From contig JAFALY010000023.1 of assembly GCA_019233975.1 (NCBI GenBank), positions 1 to 62,683 on the forward strand: a DNA stretch of 62,683 nucleotides. The letters are read 5' to 3'. Each line of letters starts with the position of its first letter. Position 1 is the stretch's first letter. Source of the DNA: Alphaproteobacteria bacterium. Lineage in GTDB: Bacteria > Pseudomonadota > Alphaproteobacteria > UBA9219. The notes beneath the pieces were generated by a model. That model made no database searches. It saw only the letters and a list, made by a program, of their open reading frames with translations, and was not told where the DNA came from. Positions 46,715 to 56,783 of the stretch are shown here, one piece after another. Position numbers and translations under genes: made by a program.

Positions 46715-47215
46715 CTAACGTTTATCCATAACGCCTGTCAGTGCGCGATAAAATTCCTGCGGATTGGCAACACCATAAATCGGGGTCGTATCCCCGCCTG
46801 CGCCATGCACGACCAAAGTACCGTAGCCAAGAACGCGCTCCAGTGCCGATTGTTGCAGCGTGGCGCCTGTGATGCGGTTAATCATCAGCTCATAGGACGC
46901 ACGGGAGATAAACCCATATTTGGTAATCAGCCGCGAACTGGTGACCACAATTTCGGTCGATGTCTGCCGCACGTAATAGAGAACAAGCAGGCCAATACCA
47001 ATCAACACGGCAATGAGCGCCAGAAAGGCCAAGGGCCGCGCGTATAAATCAGCCAGATCACTGCCGATCAAAAACGTAAGTAGCGGGTGGCTTAGCGCAC
47101 CAACCAGGCCGCCGCCAATCGTTAGAACCAGCCCGCGTATGTACATCATCCAATGCAGTGACGCGACATACACGACGCGTTCATTGGGCAACAATATGGA
47201 CTGGACGTAGGACAA
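46715..47215 (-). CDS. PH domain-containing membrane protein (YdbS-like)
   Basis: 166 aa. Two N-terminal hydrophobic segments (IRGLVLTIGGGLVGALSHP; LAFLALIAVLIGIGLLVLYY) precede a bacterial pleckstrin-homology (bPH2) domain: TEIVVTSSRLITKYGFISRA then SYELMINRITGATLQQSALERV. Function unknown. It lies 10 bp downstream of trxB on the same strand and so may share its transcript. Confidence 0.8.
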   Translation of the reverse strand: MSYVQSILLPNERVVYVASLHWMMYIRGLVLTIGGGLVGALSHPLLTFLIGSDLADLYARPLAFLALIAVLIGIGLLVLYYVRQTSTEIVVTSSRLITKYGFISRASYELMINRITGATLQQSALERVLGYGTLVVHGAGGDTTPIYGVANPQEFYRALTGVMDKR

Positions 47216-47225
47216 GATGATCCTC

Positions 47226-48203
47226 CTACGCGGCGGCGCTGTTATGCGCCGTGCCTGCGGCGAGCCAGCGTTCGGCTTCCAGTGCGGCCATGCACCCCAT
47301 ACCTGCCGCCGTTACCGCCTGACGGAATACTTTGTCTTTCACATCGCCTGCCGCAAAGACCCCCGGAATGTTGGTCGCCGTCGAATCCGATTTGGTCAGA
47401 ATGTAACCTTCGGGGTCCATGTCGACCTTGCCATTAAAGATTTTGGTGGCCGGGTCATGGCCGATCGCGACAAACAGGCCCGAAGTCGGCACAACACGCG
47501 TTTCCTGCGTGACCAGATTGCGCAGCTTAAGGCTGGTGACGGAAAGCGCCGGTGTTTCCGCGCCCTGCACTTCTTCGACGACGCTGTTCCAGATCACTTC
47601 GATATTCGGATGGTTGGCAATGCGGTCGTGCAAAATCTTTTCGCCGCGGAATGAATCACGGCGATGGATCATGGTCACCTTGGACGCGTGATGCGTGAGG
47701 TACAGCGCTTCTTCCATCGCCGTATTACCGCCGCCCACGACACAGACTTCCTTGCCGCGATAGAAAAAGCCATCGCAGGTGGCGCAACCTGAAACGCCGA
47801 ATCCCTGAAACTTCTTTTCGCTCGGCAGACCAAGCCAACGTGCTTGCGCACCGGTCGCGATAATCACCGTGTCGGCTTCGAACACGTCGCCGGAGTCGCC
47901 TTTGCAGATAAAGGGACGGCGCGAGAAATCGACTTCCTGAATAACATCAAAAATGATTTCGGTGCCGACCTTGGCAGCCTGCGCCTGCATTTGCTCCATC
48001 AGCCACGGACCCTGAATGGCGTCGGCAAAGCCGGGATAATTTTCCACATCGGTTGTGATAGTCAACTGCCCACCCGGCTGCATCCCCTGTACGAGAATGG
48101 GCTTCATATTGGCGCGCGCAGCATAAATAGCCGCCGTATATCCCGCAGGCCCGGCGCCGATAATCAAAACTTTTGTGCGATAGGTTTGGGGCATTCCGTC
48201 CAT
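47226..48203 (-). CDS. trxB: Thioredoxin-disulfide reductase
   Basis: 325-aa FAD enzyme that reduces thioredoxin with NADPH. FAD site VLIIGAGPAGYTAAIYAAR, redox motif GVSGCATCDGFFYRG, NADPH site VCVVGGGNTAMEEALYL with HRRDSFR, and the C-terminal GVFAAGDVKDKVFRQAVTAA. ATG 48203 or ATG 48194 can serve as start. Same strand as the DUF1476, ferredoxin and FNR-type genes, together a redox-related group. Confidence 0.96.
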   Translation of the reverse strand: MDGMPQTYRTKVLIIGAGPAGYTAAIYAARANMKPILVQGMQPGGQLTITTDVENYPGFADAIQGPWLMEQMQAQAAKVGTEIIFDVIQEVDFSRRPFICKGDSGDVFEADTVIIATGAQARWLGLPSEKKFQGFGVSGCATCDGFFYRGKEVCVVGGGNTAMEEALYLTHHASKVTMIHRRDSFRGEKILHDRIANHPNIEVIWNSVVEEVQGAETPALSVTSLKLRNLVTQETRVVPTSGLFVAIGHDPATKIFNGKVDMDPEGYILTKSDSTATNIPGVFAAGDVKDKVFRQAVTAAGMGCMAALEAERWLAAGTAHNSAAA

Positions 48204-48263
48204 CCATAAAAGGGTACCTGATGACCCCTTTCAGATGGCGGCGCGCCCCCGACCCGGAAGGGA

Positions 48264-48587
48264 TCAGCCCTGTCCCATGACCTGGGAAAGAGCCACACCC
48301 ATCGCATCATCAAATTGTCTTTCAATCAGATAATGCGAGTGGTTGATGCCTCTATCATGGAGGTCTTTTTCTATCTTGGCAATGATATGTTCATGGCCGG
48401 AATGCGCGATAACGTCGTCAATAAACGACAACGCGTAATTCTCAACCTCGGTTTCAGCCAGCCCAAGTTCGTGCGCGGCCCAGACACCCAACAGGTGTGC
48501 GGCCCGGCTCGAAGCTTTGAACTTCAGCTCTTCATCCAGTTTGAATTTTTGTTCGAATGCCCGTTCACGATCGTCGAATGCAGCCAT
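48264..48587 (-). CDS. F1-ATPase inhibitor subunit zeta (DUF1476)
   Basis: 107 aa. The sequence AFDDRERAFEQKFKLDEELK and FKASSRAAHLLGVWAAHELG is that of the alphaproteobacterial DUF1476 family, whose Paracoccus member is the zeta subunit that blocks reverse rotation (ATP hydrolysis) of the F1Fo ATP synthase with its N-terminal helix. The IAKIEKDLHDRGI end is also typical. No atp genes are in the window. Same strand as trxB, 60 bp upstream of it. Confidence 0.93.
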   Translation of the reverse strand: MAAFDDRERAFEQKFKLDEELKFKASSRAAHLLGVWAAHELGLAETEVENYALSFIDDVIAHSGHEHIIAKIEKDLHDRGINHSHYLIERQFDDAMGVALSQVMGQG

Positions 48588-48679
48588 GATAACCCCCTTT
48601 ACTCAACACTGTTGGGACGAGCAAAGGGCGCGGGCTTCTGGGCATCTGGCGAAGACGCCAGCGCGAAGCGGGCGATTCG

Positions 48680-49000
48680 TTAGACGGAGCCGGGAGCGAG
48701 GGTGACCTTCAACCCATCCAGTTCTTCATTGAAGATAATTTGACACGAAAGGCGTGAATTTTCCGTTACCTCGAACGCGCCATCGAGCATACCGACTTCT
48801 TCTTCGTTGGGTTCAGGCAGCTTGTCCTTCCATGCCGGATCCACATAAACATGGCATGTAGCGCACGCACAAGAGCCACCGCACTGGGCCAAAATGGGCA
48901 ATCCGCCTTCGCGAATAATTTCCATAACGGTCCATTCGTTGGTAGCCAGCAATTCGCGTTCCTTGCCTTCGGTGTCTGTGCACAAAATACGCATCTTCAT
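48680..49000 (-). CDS. [2Fe-2S] ferredoxin, adrenodoxin type
   Basis: 106 aa. Cluster ligands are in QCGGSCACATCHVYVD (C-x5-C-x2-C) and later SRLSCQIIF. EPNEEEVGMLDGA and the acidic surface are typical of vertebrate-type/Isc-related ferredoxins used by P450s or Fe-S assembly. An extra cysteine (CGGSC) sits inside the loop. It lies 23 bp downstream of an FNR-type reductase on the same strand, its likely electron donor. No isc or P450 genes are visible here. Confidence 0.92.
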   Translation of the reverse strand: MKMRILCTDTEGKERELLATNEWTVMEIIREGGLPILAQCGGSCACATCHVYVDPAWKDKLPEPNEEEVGMLDGAFEVTENSRLSCQIIFNEELDGLKVTLAPGSV

Positions 49001-49023
49001 TTACCTTCTGTTAAGCTTGTTAG

Positions 49024-50082
<1,059 letters not shown>

Positions 50083-50227
50083 CTAATACCTACGATATTT
50101 GTTGCCCGAGGGGTTTAGCGAAGTTGCCGCCCCACTTCAAGCATTTCGCCTAAAAATAATGCCGGAAAAGCTACTCAAGCCTTGAAGCGCTTGGGAAAAT
50201 CCGGCACATTAGCCTCTAACACACCCT

Positions 50228-50302
50228 GTCGCGACTGGCGTATAAGTGGTTTACCACAAGGAAGCGATAGCGGCAAAGCCGTACGCCTGGGCATCGCGTG
50301 TC
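50228..50302 (+). promoter_or_regulatory. ZTP (pfl) riboswitch in the glyA leader
   Basis: The core of the pfl-type ZTP riboswitch is complete. P1 pairs tcgc (50229-50232) with gcga (50264-50267). P2 pairs gtgg (50246-50249) with ccac (50254-50257). ggcg (50237-50240) pairs with cgcc (50284-50287) as the pseudoknot. P3 is cggc/gccg (50271-50274, 50278-50281). The conserved gcctgggca ends at 50293. It binds ZTP/ZMP, a signal of formyl-tetrahydrofolate shortage, and so should raise glyA expression. How the expression platform acts on gggagg at 50315-50320 is not clear by eye. Confidence 0.9.
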
Positions 50303-50328
50303 TGACCATAAACTGGGAGGTTAATACC

Positions 50329-51639
50329 GTGACCAATTTTACCTACTCCGCCGCAGCCCTTGACCGCCTGAAAGCTAATGATAGCGACGTTTTCAAGGCC
50401 CTGATGCAGGAAGAAGTGCGCCAGAGCGAAGGCATTGAGCTGATCCCCTCTGAAAATTACTGCTTTCCGGAAGTTTACGCCCTGCTCGGCTCTGTTTTTA
50501 ACAATAAATATTCCGAAGGTTACCCCGGCCGCCGTTACTATGGTGGACAGGAAAATACGGATATAATCGAAAATCTGGCCCGCGACCGCGCCAAGAGCCT
50601 GTTCCGCGCCGAATATGCGAATGTTCAGCCGCTCGGCGGCTCTGCCATGAATCAGGCCATCTATTTTGGCCTGCTACAACCGGGCGACACCATTCTGGCC
50701 ATGGACCTGTCGCATGGCGGGCATTTGACCCATGGCGCCCCCGTTTCGCACATGAGCAAAGTATTCAATTTCGTCCGTTACAAGAGCGAAGTCCCCACCG
50801 GTAATATCGACCTTGCCAAGGTGCGCGCGCTTGCACTCGAACATAAGCCCAAAATGATCATCTGCGGTTTTTCTTCCTACCCGCGTGAGCTGGATTACGC
50901 AGGTTTCAAGAAAATTGCCGATGAAGTCGGCGCACTGACCTTTGCCGATGTCAGCCATATTGGCGGCCTGATCGCCGGTGGCGCATTGGCCAACCCGATG
51001 GATTTTGGTTTCGACGTCATGTCGACCACCACGCATAAATCGTTGCGCGGCCCGCGCGGCGGCATGATCCTTGCAAAAAAGCAATATGGTCAGGCACTCG
51101 ACAAGTCGGTGTTCCCCGGCCTGCAAGGCGGCCCGCACATGCACCAGGTAGCCGCAGTCGCCACAACACTCAAGCTGGCTGCCGAAGAGCCGTTCAAGAA
51201 ATACGCACGCGATGTCATCGCCAACGCCAAAACATTGGCGCAAACCTTGCTGCAACAAGGGGCCGAGCTGGTCACCGGCGGCACTGACAATCACATGATG
51301 GTCGTCAACACGATCAATTCCTTCAACATCAACGGCACAGTAGCCGAGCATGTTCTGGACGCCGCAGGCATCACGCTGAACAAGCAAATGGTACCTGATG
51401 ACCCGAACCCGCCGTTGAAGCCGAGCGGCATTCGCCTCGGCACGCCTGCAGCAACCGCGCGTGGTATGGGCGAGAACGAAATGAAGCTGCTGGGTAACAT
51501 TATGGTCCGCGCTCTGCGCAGCCATGAAGACACCGTCGCTCTGGAAAAGCTGCGTGATGAAACACGCGCAATCTGCTCACGCTTCCCGGTGCCCGGCGTT
51601 TCCAACGATGGCAAAAGCCATTCTTCGGCAGCCGCTTAA
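50329..51639 (+). CDS. glyA: Serine hydroxymethyltransferase
   Basis: 436-aa PLP enzyme converting serine and tetrahydrofolate to glycine and 5,10-methylene-THF. The substrate site is GIELIPSENYCFPEVYALLG. YYGGQENTDIIENLAR follows. The PLP lysine is in STTTHKSLRGPRGG. GTG 50329 is chosen, with gggagg 8 nt upstream and an N-terminus that fits the family; the frame stays open back into the riboswitch. The ZTP riboswitch just upstream controls it. Its end overlaps the convergent rpiA stop by 4 bp. Confidence 0.98.
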   Translation: MTNFTYSAAALDRLKANDSDVFKALMQEEVRQSEGIELIPSENYCFPEVYALLGSVFNNKYSEGYPGRRYYGGQENTDIIENLARDRAKSLFRAEYANVQPLGGSAMNQAIYFGLLQPGDTILAMDLSHGGHLTHGAPVSHMSKVFNFVRYKSEVPTGNIDLAKVRALALEHKPKMIICGFSSYPRELDYAGFKKIADEVGALTFADVSHIGGLIAGGALANPMDFGFDVMSTTTHKSLRGPRGGMILAKKQYGQALDKSVFPGLQGGPHMHQVAAVATTLKLAAEEPFKKYARDVIANAKTLAQTLLQQGAELVTGGTDNHMMVVNTINSFNINGTVAEHVLDAAGITLNKQMVPDDPNPPLKPSGIRLGTPAATARGMGENEMKLLGNIMVRALRSHEDTVALEKLRDETRAICSRFPVPGVSNDGKSHSSAAA

Positions 51640-52337
51640 AGCTTGATAGACTGAACCCCGTCCGGTGAGGCAAACAAAGCCTCATCGGTCAGGCCTATAA
51701 AGAGGCCGTGTTCAACAACGCCTGTAACTGCCTTGAGCGCTTGCGCGAGCGCATTCACATCCTTGATGACGCCACAAGGCAGGTCATAGATGACGTTCCC
51801 GCCATCCGTTACGACCACACCGCCTTCCTTATTCAACCGCAGTGTTGGCGGCACATCGTCATAACCAAGTTTCTGCAGAACGGCACGCAGCCGCGCCGCC
51901 GTTGTGACATGACCAAAGCGCACCACCTCGACCGGCAACGGGAACTGCCCCAGACAGGAAACCTTCTTGCTTATGTCGGCGATGGCCACGCAGTATCGCG
52001 AATATTCCGAAACCAGCTTCTCACGCAAATGCGCAGAACCGCCGCCCTTGATCAAATTCAGATTGCCGTCACATTCATCTGCGCCATCAACCGTCACATC
52101 AATATAGGAAACAGTGTCAAGCTCAACGACTTTCAGTCCCAGTTTCTGTGCGAACGCCGCCGTTGCAACAGATGTTGCAACACACGTTATGAGTAAATTC
52201 TCATGACGCACACGTTCAGCCAAAGCCTCGACAAAACAGGCCGCCGTTGATCCCGTACCCAATCCAACAATCATATTTGTCTTAATCAATCGTGATGCTG
52301 CGATGCCCACTTGCTGTTTTTGTTGATGAACGTCCAT
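51636..52337 (-). CDS. rpiA: Ribose-5-phosphate isomerase A
   Basis: 233 aa, interconverts ribose-5-phosphate and ribulose-5-phosphate. Motifs are MIVGLGTGSTAACFVEAL, TVDGADECDGNLNLIKGGG and the REKLVSEYSR segment, plus KLGYDDVPPTLRLNKEGG. The canonical KGGGA is KGGGS here, a mild change. The catalytic Asp (DGADE) and Glu (LREKLV) are kept. The stop overlaps the end of glyA, so the pair converges. ATG 52337 is a reasonable start. Confidence 0.95.
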   Translation of the reverse strand: MDVHQQKQQVGIAASRLIKTNMIVGLGTGSTAACFVEALAERVRHENLLITCVATSVATAAFAQKLGLKVVELDTVSYIDVTVDGADECDGNLNLIKGGGSAHLREKLVSEYSRYCVAIADISKKVSCLGQFPLPVEVVRFGHVTTAARLRAVLQKLGYDDVPPTLRLNKEGGVVVTDGGNVIYDLPCGVIKDVNALAQALKAVTGVVEHGLFIGLTDEALFASPDGVQSIKL

Positions 52338-52548
52338 GGGCAGGCCTCGGTAAGTCAGGAAAGAAGGAAAACAGAACCCGTTTACAAAAGCAGATTCCGG
52401 CCGTTAAAAAAAGATAAAATACGAGTTAATTTCTTGATAAATCATCTCTATCGTCAACAAGAGGTTAATGTGATTCTTGTACGATGGTGACATGGATTAG
52501 ATCAATGGGACCTCCGTCACGGCGGAGCGGTAACTGGTCGGAGCGCGC

Positions 52549-52998
52549 ATGAGAAACTGGAAGACAAAACATTTTGTCATCGCCTACCTGGTTGGCTTGT
52601 TCGGGCTAGCCGTCCTCGGATACTATTTTGCCGACTACGCCTTGGAAAAAGTTCAAGCCAAGAAAACAGTTATCAACGATAAATTCCAGACCGACCTGTC
52701 CTACGTCGAGCTGCCACGTATGAACGTCACGCTGACATCGGCGCACGCGGATTTCAGCGGTCGAGTCAGAATGGACATCAGTCTGGTGGTTGAGAAAAAA
52801 TACGCCGACCGCCTGGAAGGTTTCAAGCCGCGCATCAATGATAGGTTGATGAGCTTCGCCAGCCATATGGATCTGGACACCATATCAAGACCGCAGGCCA
52901 GCGCCCTATTGCGCCATTACATTCTGAAGGAAGTGAACGCCGCCAGCTTCCCGGTACCAGTCATTGATGTCGTCTTCCGGCAATTCGCCGTTATGTAG
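52549..52998 (+). CDS. FliL-like single-pass membrane protein
   Basis: 149 aa. An N-terminal membrane segment (FVIAYLVGLFGLAVLGYYF) precedes a small domain with VELPRMNVTLTSAHADFSGR, RINDRLMSFASHMDL and the end VIDVVFRQFAVM. This order (an ELP segment, a paired beta hairpin, an I-x-D-x-L helix, then an end of the VYF-x-x-F type) resembles FliL of the flagellar basal body. No flagellar gene is nearby, so it may be an orphan paralogue. GGAG lies 7 nt before ATG 52549. Confidence 0.6.
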   Translation: MRNWKTKHFVIAYLVGLFGLAVLGYYFADYALEKVQAKKTVINDKFQTDLSYVELPRMNVTLTSAHADFSGRVRMDISLVVEKKYADRLEGFKPRINDRLMSFASHMDLDTISRPQASALLRHYILKEVNAASFPVPVIDVVFRQFAVM

Positions 52999-53008
52999 GC
53001 CGCACGGC

Positions 53009-55231
53009 CTACCTGCCCTTTGTACGCTCGACCGAATTGATGCATGTATTGGCGCGTAACGCGGCAATGATGTTGGTCAGTTGCACAAGATCACGCACTT
53101 CGACGTCCACCAGAACATCAAAGAATTCCGGCGTACGGTTGATAATTTTCAAATTGATGATGTTACCGCCATTCTTGCCGATAACAGTCGTCAACGCGCC
53201 AAAGCTCGTGCTGCGGTTAATCAGAACGACGCTGAGACGCCCCACCAGATGCGTGGTGTTCTTGTCGCCTGAATCCTCCCAGCCGACGTCAATCCACCGC
53301 TCCGGCATGCGCGAGAAGCTTTGCAGTGTTTCGCAGTCAGTCGTGTGAATAGTCACGCCTTTGCCGGTTGTCACAATCCCCACGATGGCATCGCCGGGCA
53401 ACGGATGGCAGCACCGCGCATAATGCACCGCCATGCCGGGGATAAGCCCTTTGAGCATCAACGGCGCGGCGCCGGGCTTGCCTTTGGGTTTGGTGATCAG
53501 GCCGCGATCAACGATCTTCTCAACCTTTTCAGGCTGTCTGGCCTTATGTTGCGGATAGGCAGCGTTAAAGACTTCACGCACAGGCTGCAGGGATGAGCCG
53601 ACATTGGCCAGAAGATCTTCAAGGTTGGAGCTTTGGAAATTCTTAGCGATCGCTTCAAACGCTTTTTCTGAAAATTCCACGCCCTCTGCCCGGCATAGCT
53701 TGTCGATCATCGACTTGCCGAGCATGATAAACTCGGTACGCTGCTGCGTGCGGATAAATCGGCGAATACATGAACGCGCCTTGCCGCTGACCACAAACCG
53801 GTCCCACGCAGGCGAAGGCGAACTGCCTTTCTGCGTGACAATATCGACCTGATCGCCGTTTTTCAGGACCGTACGCAACGGCACCATGCGTCCATTGACC
53901 TTGGCCCCCACGCAGGTATCGCCAACGCCGCTGTGGATCGCGTAAGCAAAATCAACCGGCGTCGCACCACTGGGCAACGCAATCAAATCACCCTTCGGCG
54001 AGAAGCAGAACACCTGATCCTGGAAAAGTTCCAGCTTGGTGTTTTCCAGAAATTCTTCGGGCTTCTGCGCATGTTCGACGATATCCAGCAATTCGCGCAA
54101 CCATCGGTACTGCATACCATCCGTGCGCTGCTCACCCTGCTTGTAGGCCCAATGCGCCGCGACGCCGAGTTCCGACACTTCATGCATGTCGCGGGTGCGG
54201 ATCTGTATTTCAATGCGTTGCTTTTCGGGGCCGATAATGCCCGTGTGCAAGCTTTGATAATCATTCGGTTTGGGCGTTGAGATATAGTCTTTGAAACGCC
54301 CCGGCACCATGGAATAGCGGCTATGGATCAGGCCCAGCACCTGATAGCACTGCTCCACTGAGTCAACCAGAATACGGAACGCCATAATGTCGGACAATTG
54401 TTCAAACGCGACATTCTTGCTCTGCATCTTGCGCCAGATGGAATAAGGCGATTTCTCGCGCCCGCTGACATCCGCCGGCACGCCGGATTCCTTTAACACA
54501 TGGCGCAATTCATCCAGAATGCGATCGACAATCCCGCCGCCTTCGTTACGCAGATATTTCAGGCGCGCGATGATACTGCTGCGCGCATCCGGGAACAGTT
54601 CGGCGAAAGATAAGTCTTCCAGCTCCATCTGCATTTTCTGGATACCGATACGCTGCGCCAGCGGCACATAGATTTCCATCGTCTCGCGCGCAATGCGGCG
54701 ACGCTTTTCCGGGTCTTTGATGTAATGCAGCGTCCGCATATTGTGCAGCCGGTCCGCCAACTTAACCAGCAGGACGCGAATGTCTTCGGACATGGCGAGC
54801 ACAAGCTTGCGGAAATTCTCCGCCTGCTTGGCCTGATCATTCTGAAATTCGATACGCGATAATTTGGTAACGCCATCCACCAGACGCGCCACGCTGGGGC
54901 CAAATTGCTTTTTAATGTCGTCGAGCGTCGCCAGCGTATCTTCGACCGTATCGTGCAACAAGGCGGTCGCAATGGTCGTGCTATCCATCTTCATGTCGGT
55001 CAGCAGACCGGCGACTTCCAGCGGATGCGAAAAATACGGGTCACCCGAGGCGCGCAATTGCATGCCGTGCGCCTGCATGGAAAAAACATAGGCGCGGTTC
55101 AGAAGGTCTTCGTTGACATCAGGGTCATAAGCGCGCACGCGCTCCACCAGTTCATACTGGCGCATAAGGCGCGTGGGCTTAGCGGCTACTGGCGCGGTTT
55201 CGTTGGAGGTATTGGCAGCATCGGTAGACAT
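53009..55231 (-). CDS. rsh: (p)ppGpp synthetase/hydrolase, RelA/SpoT homologue
   Basis: 740 aa. The HD hydrolase domain has YFSHPLEVAGLLTDMKMDST and LLHDTVEDT, all needed residues present. The synthetase domain has GREKSPYSIWRKMQ, MVPGRFKDYISTPKPNDYQS (RFKDYI) and LHTGI. TGS (VFCFSPKGDLIALPSGATP), a Cys/His-rich conserved segment (HYARCCHPLPGDAIVGIVT) and a C-terminal ACT domain follow. Alphaproteobacteria often have this single bifunctional Rsh. It lies downstream of rpoZ on the same strand, as in many relatives. Confidence 0.96.
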   Translation of the reverse strand: MSTDAANTSNETAPVAAKPTRLMRQYELVERVRAYDPDVNEDLLNRAYVFSMQAHGMQLRASGDPYFSHPLEVAGLLTDMKMDSTTIATALLHDTVEDTLATLDDIKKQFGPSVARLVDGVTKLSRIEFQNDQAKQAENFRKLVLAMSEDIRVLLVKLADRLHNMRTLHYIKDPEKRRRIARETMEIYVPLAQRIGIQKMQMELEDLSFAELFPDARSSIIARLKYLRNEGGGIVDRILDELRHVLKESGVPADVSGREKSPYSIWRKMQSKNVAFEQLSDIMAFRILVDSVEQCYQVLGLIHSRYSMVPGRFKDYISTPKPNDYQSLHTGIIGPEKQRIEIQIRTRDMHEVSELGVAAHWAYKQGEQRTDGMQYRWLRELLDIVEHAQKPEEFLENTKLELFQDQVFCFSPKGDLIALPSGATPVDFAYAIHSGVGDTCVGAKVNGRMVPLRTVLKNGDQVDIVTQKGSSPSPAWDRFVVSGKARSCIRRFIRTQQRTEFIMLGKSMIDKLCRAEGVEFSEKAFEAIAKNFQSSNLEDLLANVGSSLQPVREVFNAAYPQHKARQPEKVEKIVDRGLITKPKGKPGAAPLMLKGLIPGMAVHYARCCHPLPGDAIVGIVTTGKGVTIHTTDCETLQSFSRMPERWIDVGWEDSGDKNTTHLVGRLSVVLINRSTSFGALTTVIGKNGGNIINLKIINRTPEFFDVLVDVEVRDLVQLTNIIAALRANTCINSVERTKGR

Positions 55232-55282
55232 GGGCCAAAACTATCCCGCCTACCCTTTCCAGAAGGTAAAGATCGGGGCTGA

Positions 55283-55699
55283 TTAGTCCTGAACTTCGGC
55301 GTCTTCGAATGAACCGCCCATATTGTCGGTCATTTCGCCTTCGCCTTCCAGGCCTTCTTCTTCATCGTCGCCGAAATCTTCGTCGTCGGCTTCGGCTGTA
55401 TCGGCGGCGCCGATCCAGTTCTGCTGTTCACCGGCCATCAGCTCAGCCACTTCTTCTTCCGGCTGGTCGCGTTCAATACGCTTCTGCAGACCCTTGATCA
55501 GGCTTTCTTCGAGCGTCGAGAGGTTCAGCTTTTCTTCGGCGATTTCACGCAGGGCGACAACCGGGTTTTTATCGCGGTCGCGTTCGACTTGCAGTTCAGC
55601 ACCTGAACCCAAGCCGCGGGCGCGGTGCGCCGACAACATAACCAGTTCGAAACGGTTCGGGATCTGTACAATGCAATCTTCGACGGTAACGCGTGCCAT
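55283..55699 (-). CDS. rpoZ: RNA polymerase subunit omega
   Basis: 138 aa. [22 protein letters not shown] and AHRARGLG are the omega core that clasps the beta' subunit. [17 protein letters not shown] follows. The last 50 residues are acidic ([20 protein letters not shown]), as in many alphaproteobacteria. The rpoZ-rsh order is conserved; rsh starts 51 bp downstream. The 342 bp between rpoZ and the divergent NYN gene hold no gene I can support. Confidence 0.96.
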   Translation of the reverse strand: MARVTVEDCIVQIPNRFELVMLSAHRARGLGSGAELQVERDRDKNPVVALREIAEEKLNLSTLEESLIKGLQKRIERDQPEEEVAELMAGEQQNWIGAADTAEADDEDFGDDEEEGLEGEGEMTDNMGGSFEDAEVQD

Positions 55700-56041
55700 C
55701 CGATATTCCTTTGTTAGGGTCTGTCGTCCAAACTACCCACGGGCCAGACCAACCCAGCGGGCGAAAAATGAAGGCGCAATCTAGCCCCGTTGCCCCCCAA
55801 AAGTAAAGCCTTGTGAACAGTCCTATTAGGCTTCTTCCCTATCCGGATATGAGCCAGTACCAGCCCTTGGCAGAAATGGAAAGCTTGTAATAAAGACTAA
55901 CTTCGAGTATATTAACCTTCCTTAAAGGTGTGACGTCCCCTTGGGTTTAGTAATTTTTTGAAAGAAGTAGCTAAACAAAATGGTGCGAATCAATTACCCC
56001 TTGCGACTTTCACACTCAACCCAGAATTATCCGAGGTTCCT
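55700..56041. promoter_or_regulatory. Divergent rpoZ / NYN promoter region
   Basis: 342 bp with no convincing coding sequence. The part next to the NYN gene is AT-rich (attaaccttccttaaagg near 55912-55929; attttttgaaagaag near 55950-55965), suiting promoter elements. Divergent transcription of rpoZ and NYN must start here. The open frame from TTG 55958 to the NYN ATG is read as leader, not protein. Confidence 0.4.
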
Positions 56042-56671
56042 ATGATTTTTTATAAAGAAGAACGCGCCGCTATGTTTATTGATGGTGCCAATCTTTATGC
56101 CGCCGCCCGCGGTCTGGGCTTTGATATCGACTATAAGCGCCTTCTGGAAGTGTTCGCGGGTCGCGGTCGCCTTGTGCGCGCCTTTTATTATACAGCACTG
56201 ATCGAAAACGAAGAATATTCACCGATCCGTCCGCTGGTCGACTGGCTGGACTATAACGGCTATTCCATGGTGACCAAGCCGACCAAGGAATTCACGGACG
56301 CCTTTGGCCGCCGCAAGATTAAGGGCAACATGGATATCGAACTGGCCATCGACGTGATGGAAATGTCCGAACATGTTGACCATATCATCCTGTTCTCGGG
56401 CGATGGCGATTTCCGCCGTCTGGTCGAAGCCGTGCAACGCAAGGGCGTGCGCGTCAGCGTCGTCAGCACGATGCGTTCATCGCCGCCGATGGTTGCCGAC
56501 GAACTTCGCCGTCAGGCCGATAATTTCATCGAGCTGCAGGATTTGATGCCTTACATTTCCCGTGCGCGCACTGATGCGCCGCAGACGGGCAATACGCAGC
56601 CGCAAATGTCGATGAAAGACGTGGCGCAAAGCCTCGCCTCGACACAGGAACAGATCCAAGACGTTGCTTGA
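56042..56671 (+). CDS. NYN domain protein (LabA/DUF88-like)
   Basis: 209 aa from ATG 56042 with GAGG 7 nt upstream. PIN-like NYN nuclease fold: RAAMFIDGANLYAAARGLGF, GNMDIELAIDVMEM and IILFSGDGDFRRLVEAVQRK carry the usual acidic residues (Asp in FIDGANL, GNMDIE, SGDGDF). LabA-type proteins are predicted ribonucleases. The C-terminus is a polar tail. The open frame 28 codons upstream lacks family residues. A hairpin and the alaX gene follow. Confidence 0.88.
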   Translation: MIFYKEERAAMFIDGANLYAAARGLGFDIDYKRLLEVFAGRGRLVRAFYYTALIENEEYSPIRPLVDWLDYNGYSMVTKPTKEFTDAFGRRKIKGNMDIELAIDVMEMSEHVDHIILFSGDGDFRRLVEAVQRKGVRVSVVSTMRSSPPMVADELRRQADNFIELQDLMPYISRARTDAPQTGNTQPQMSMKDVAQSLASTQEQIQDVA

Positions 56672-56737
56672 CTGAATACCCGAGAACCGGTTGACGGTTG
56701 ACAGTCAGGAATACCTTTTTAAAGTTTGTTATAGATC

Positions 56738-56766
56738 ACAGCCCCAACCCCGCAGGTTGGGGCTGT
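56738..56766 (+). terminator. Hairpin between the NYN gene and alaX
   Basis: acagccccaacc (56738-56749) and ggttggggctgt (56755-56766) form a perfect 12-bp stem with a 5-nt loop. It is followed by cttcatagg, so the T tract is poor. It ends 6 nt before the aggagg of the next gene. It may act as a terminator for NYN or shape the alaX leader. Confidence 0.55.
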
Positions 56767-56783
56767 CTTCATAGGAGGGCTTG

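Noticed and set aside
50182-50328. An N-terminal extension of glyA by 49 codons.
   Set aside because: The interval is the ZTP riboswitch and its platform; the GTG at 50329 has gggagg and gives the normal N-terminus.
50674-51525. A 283-codon minus-strand frame opposite glyA.
   Set aside because: It is a codon-bias shadow of glyA with no family match and no promoter.
55958-56041. A 28-codon N-terminal extension of the NYN protein.
   Set aside because: It has no family residues, and ATG 56042 has a good GAGG.
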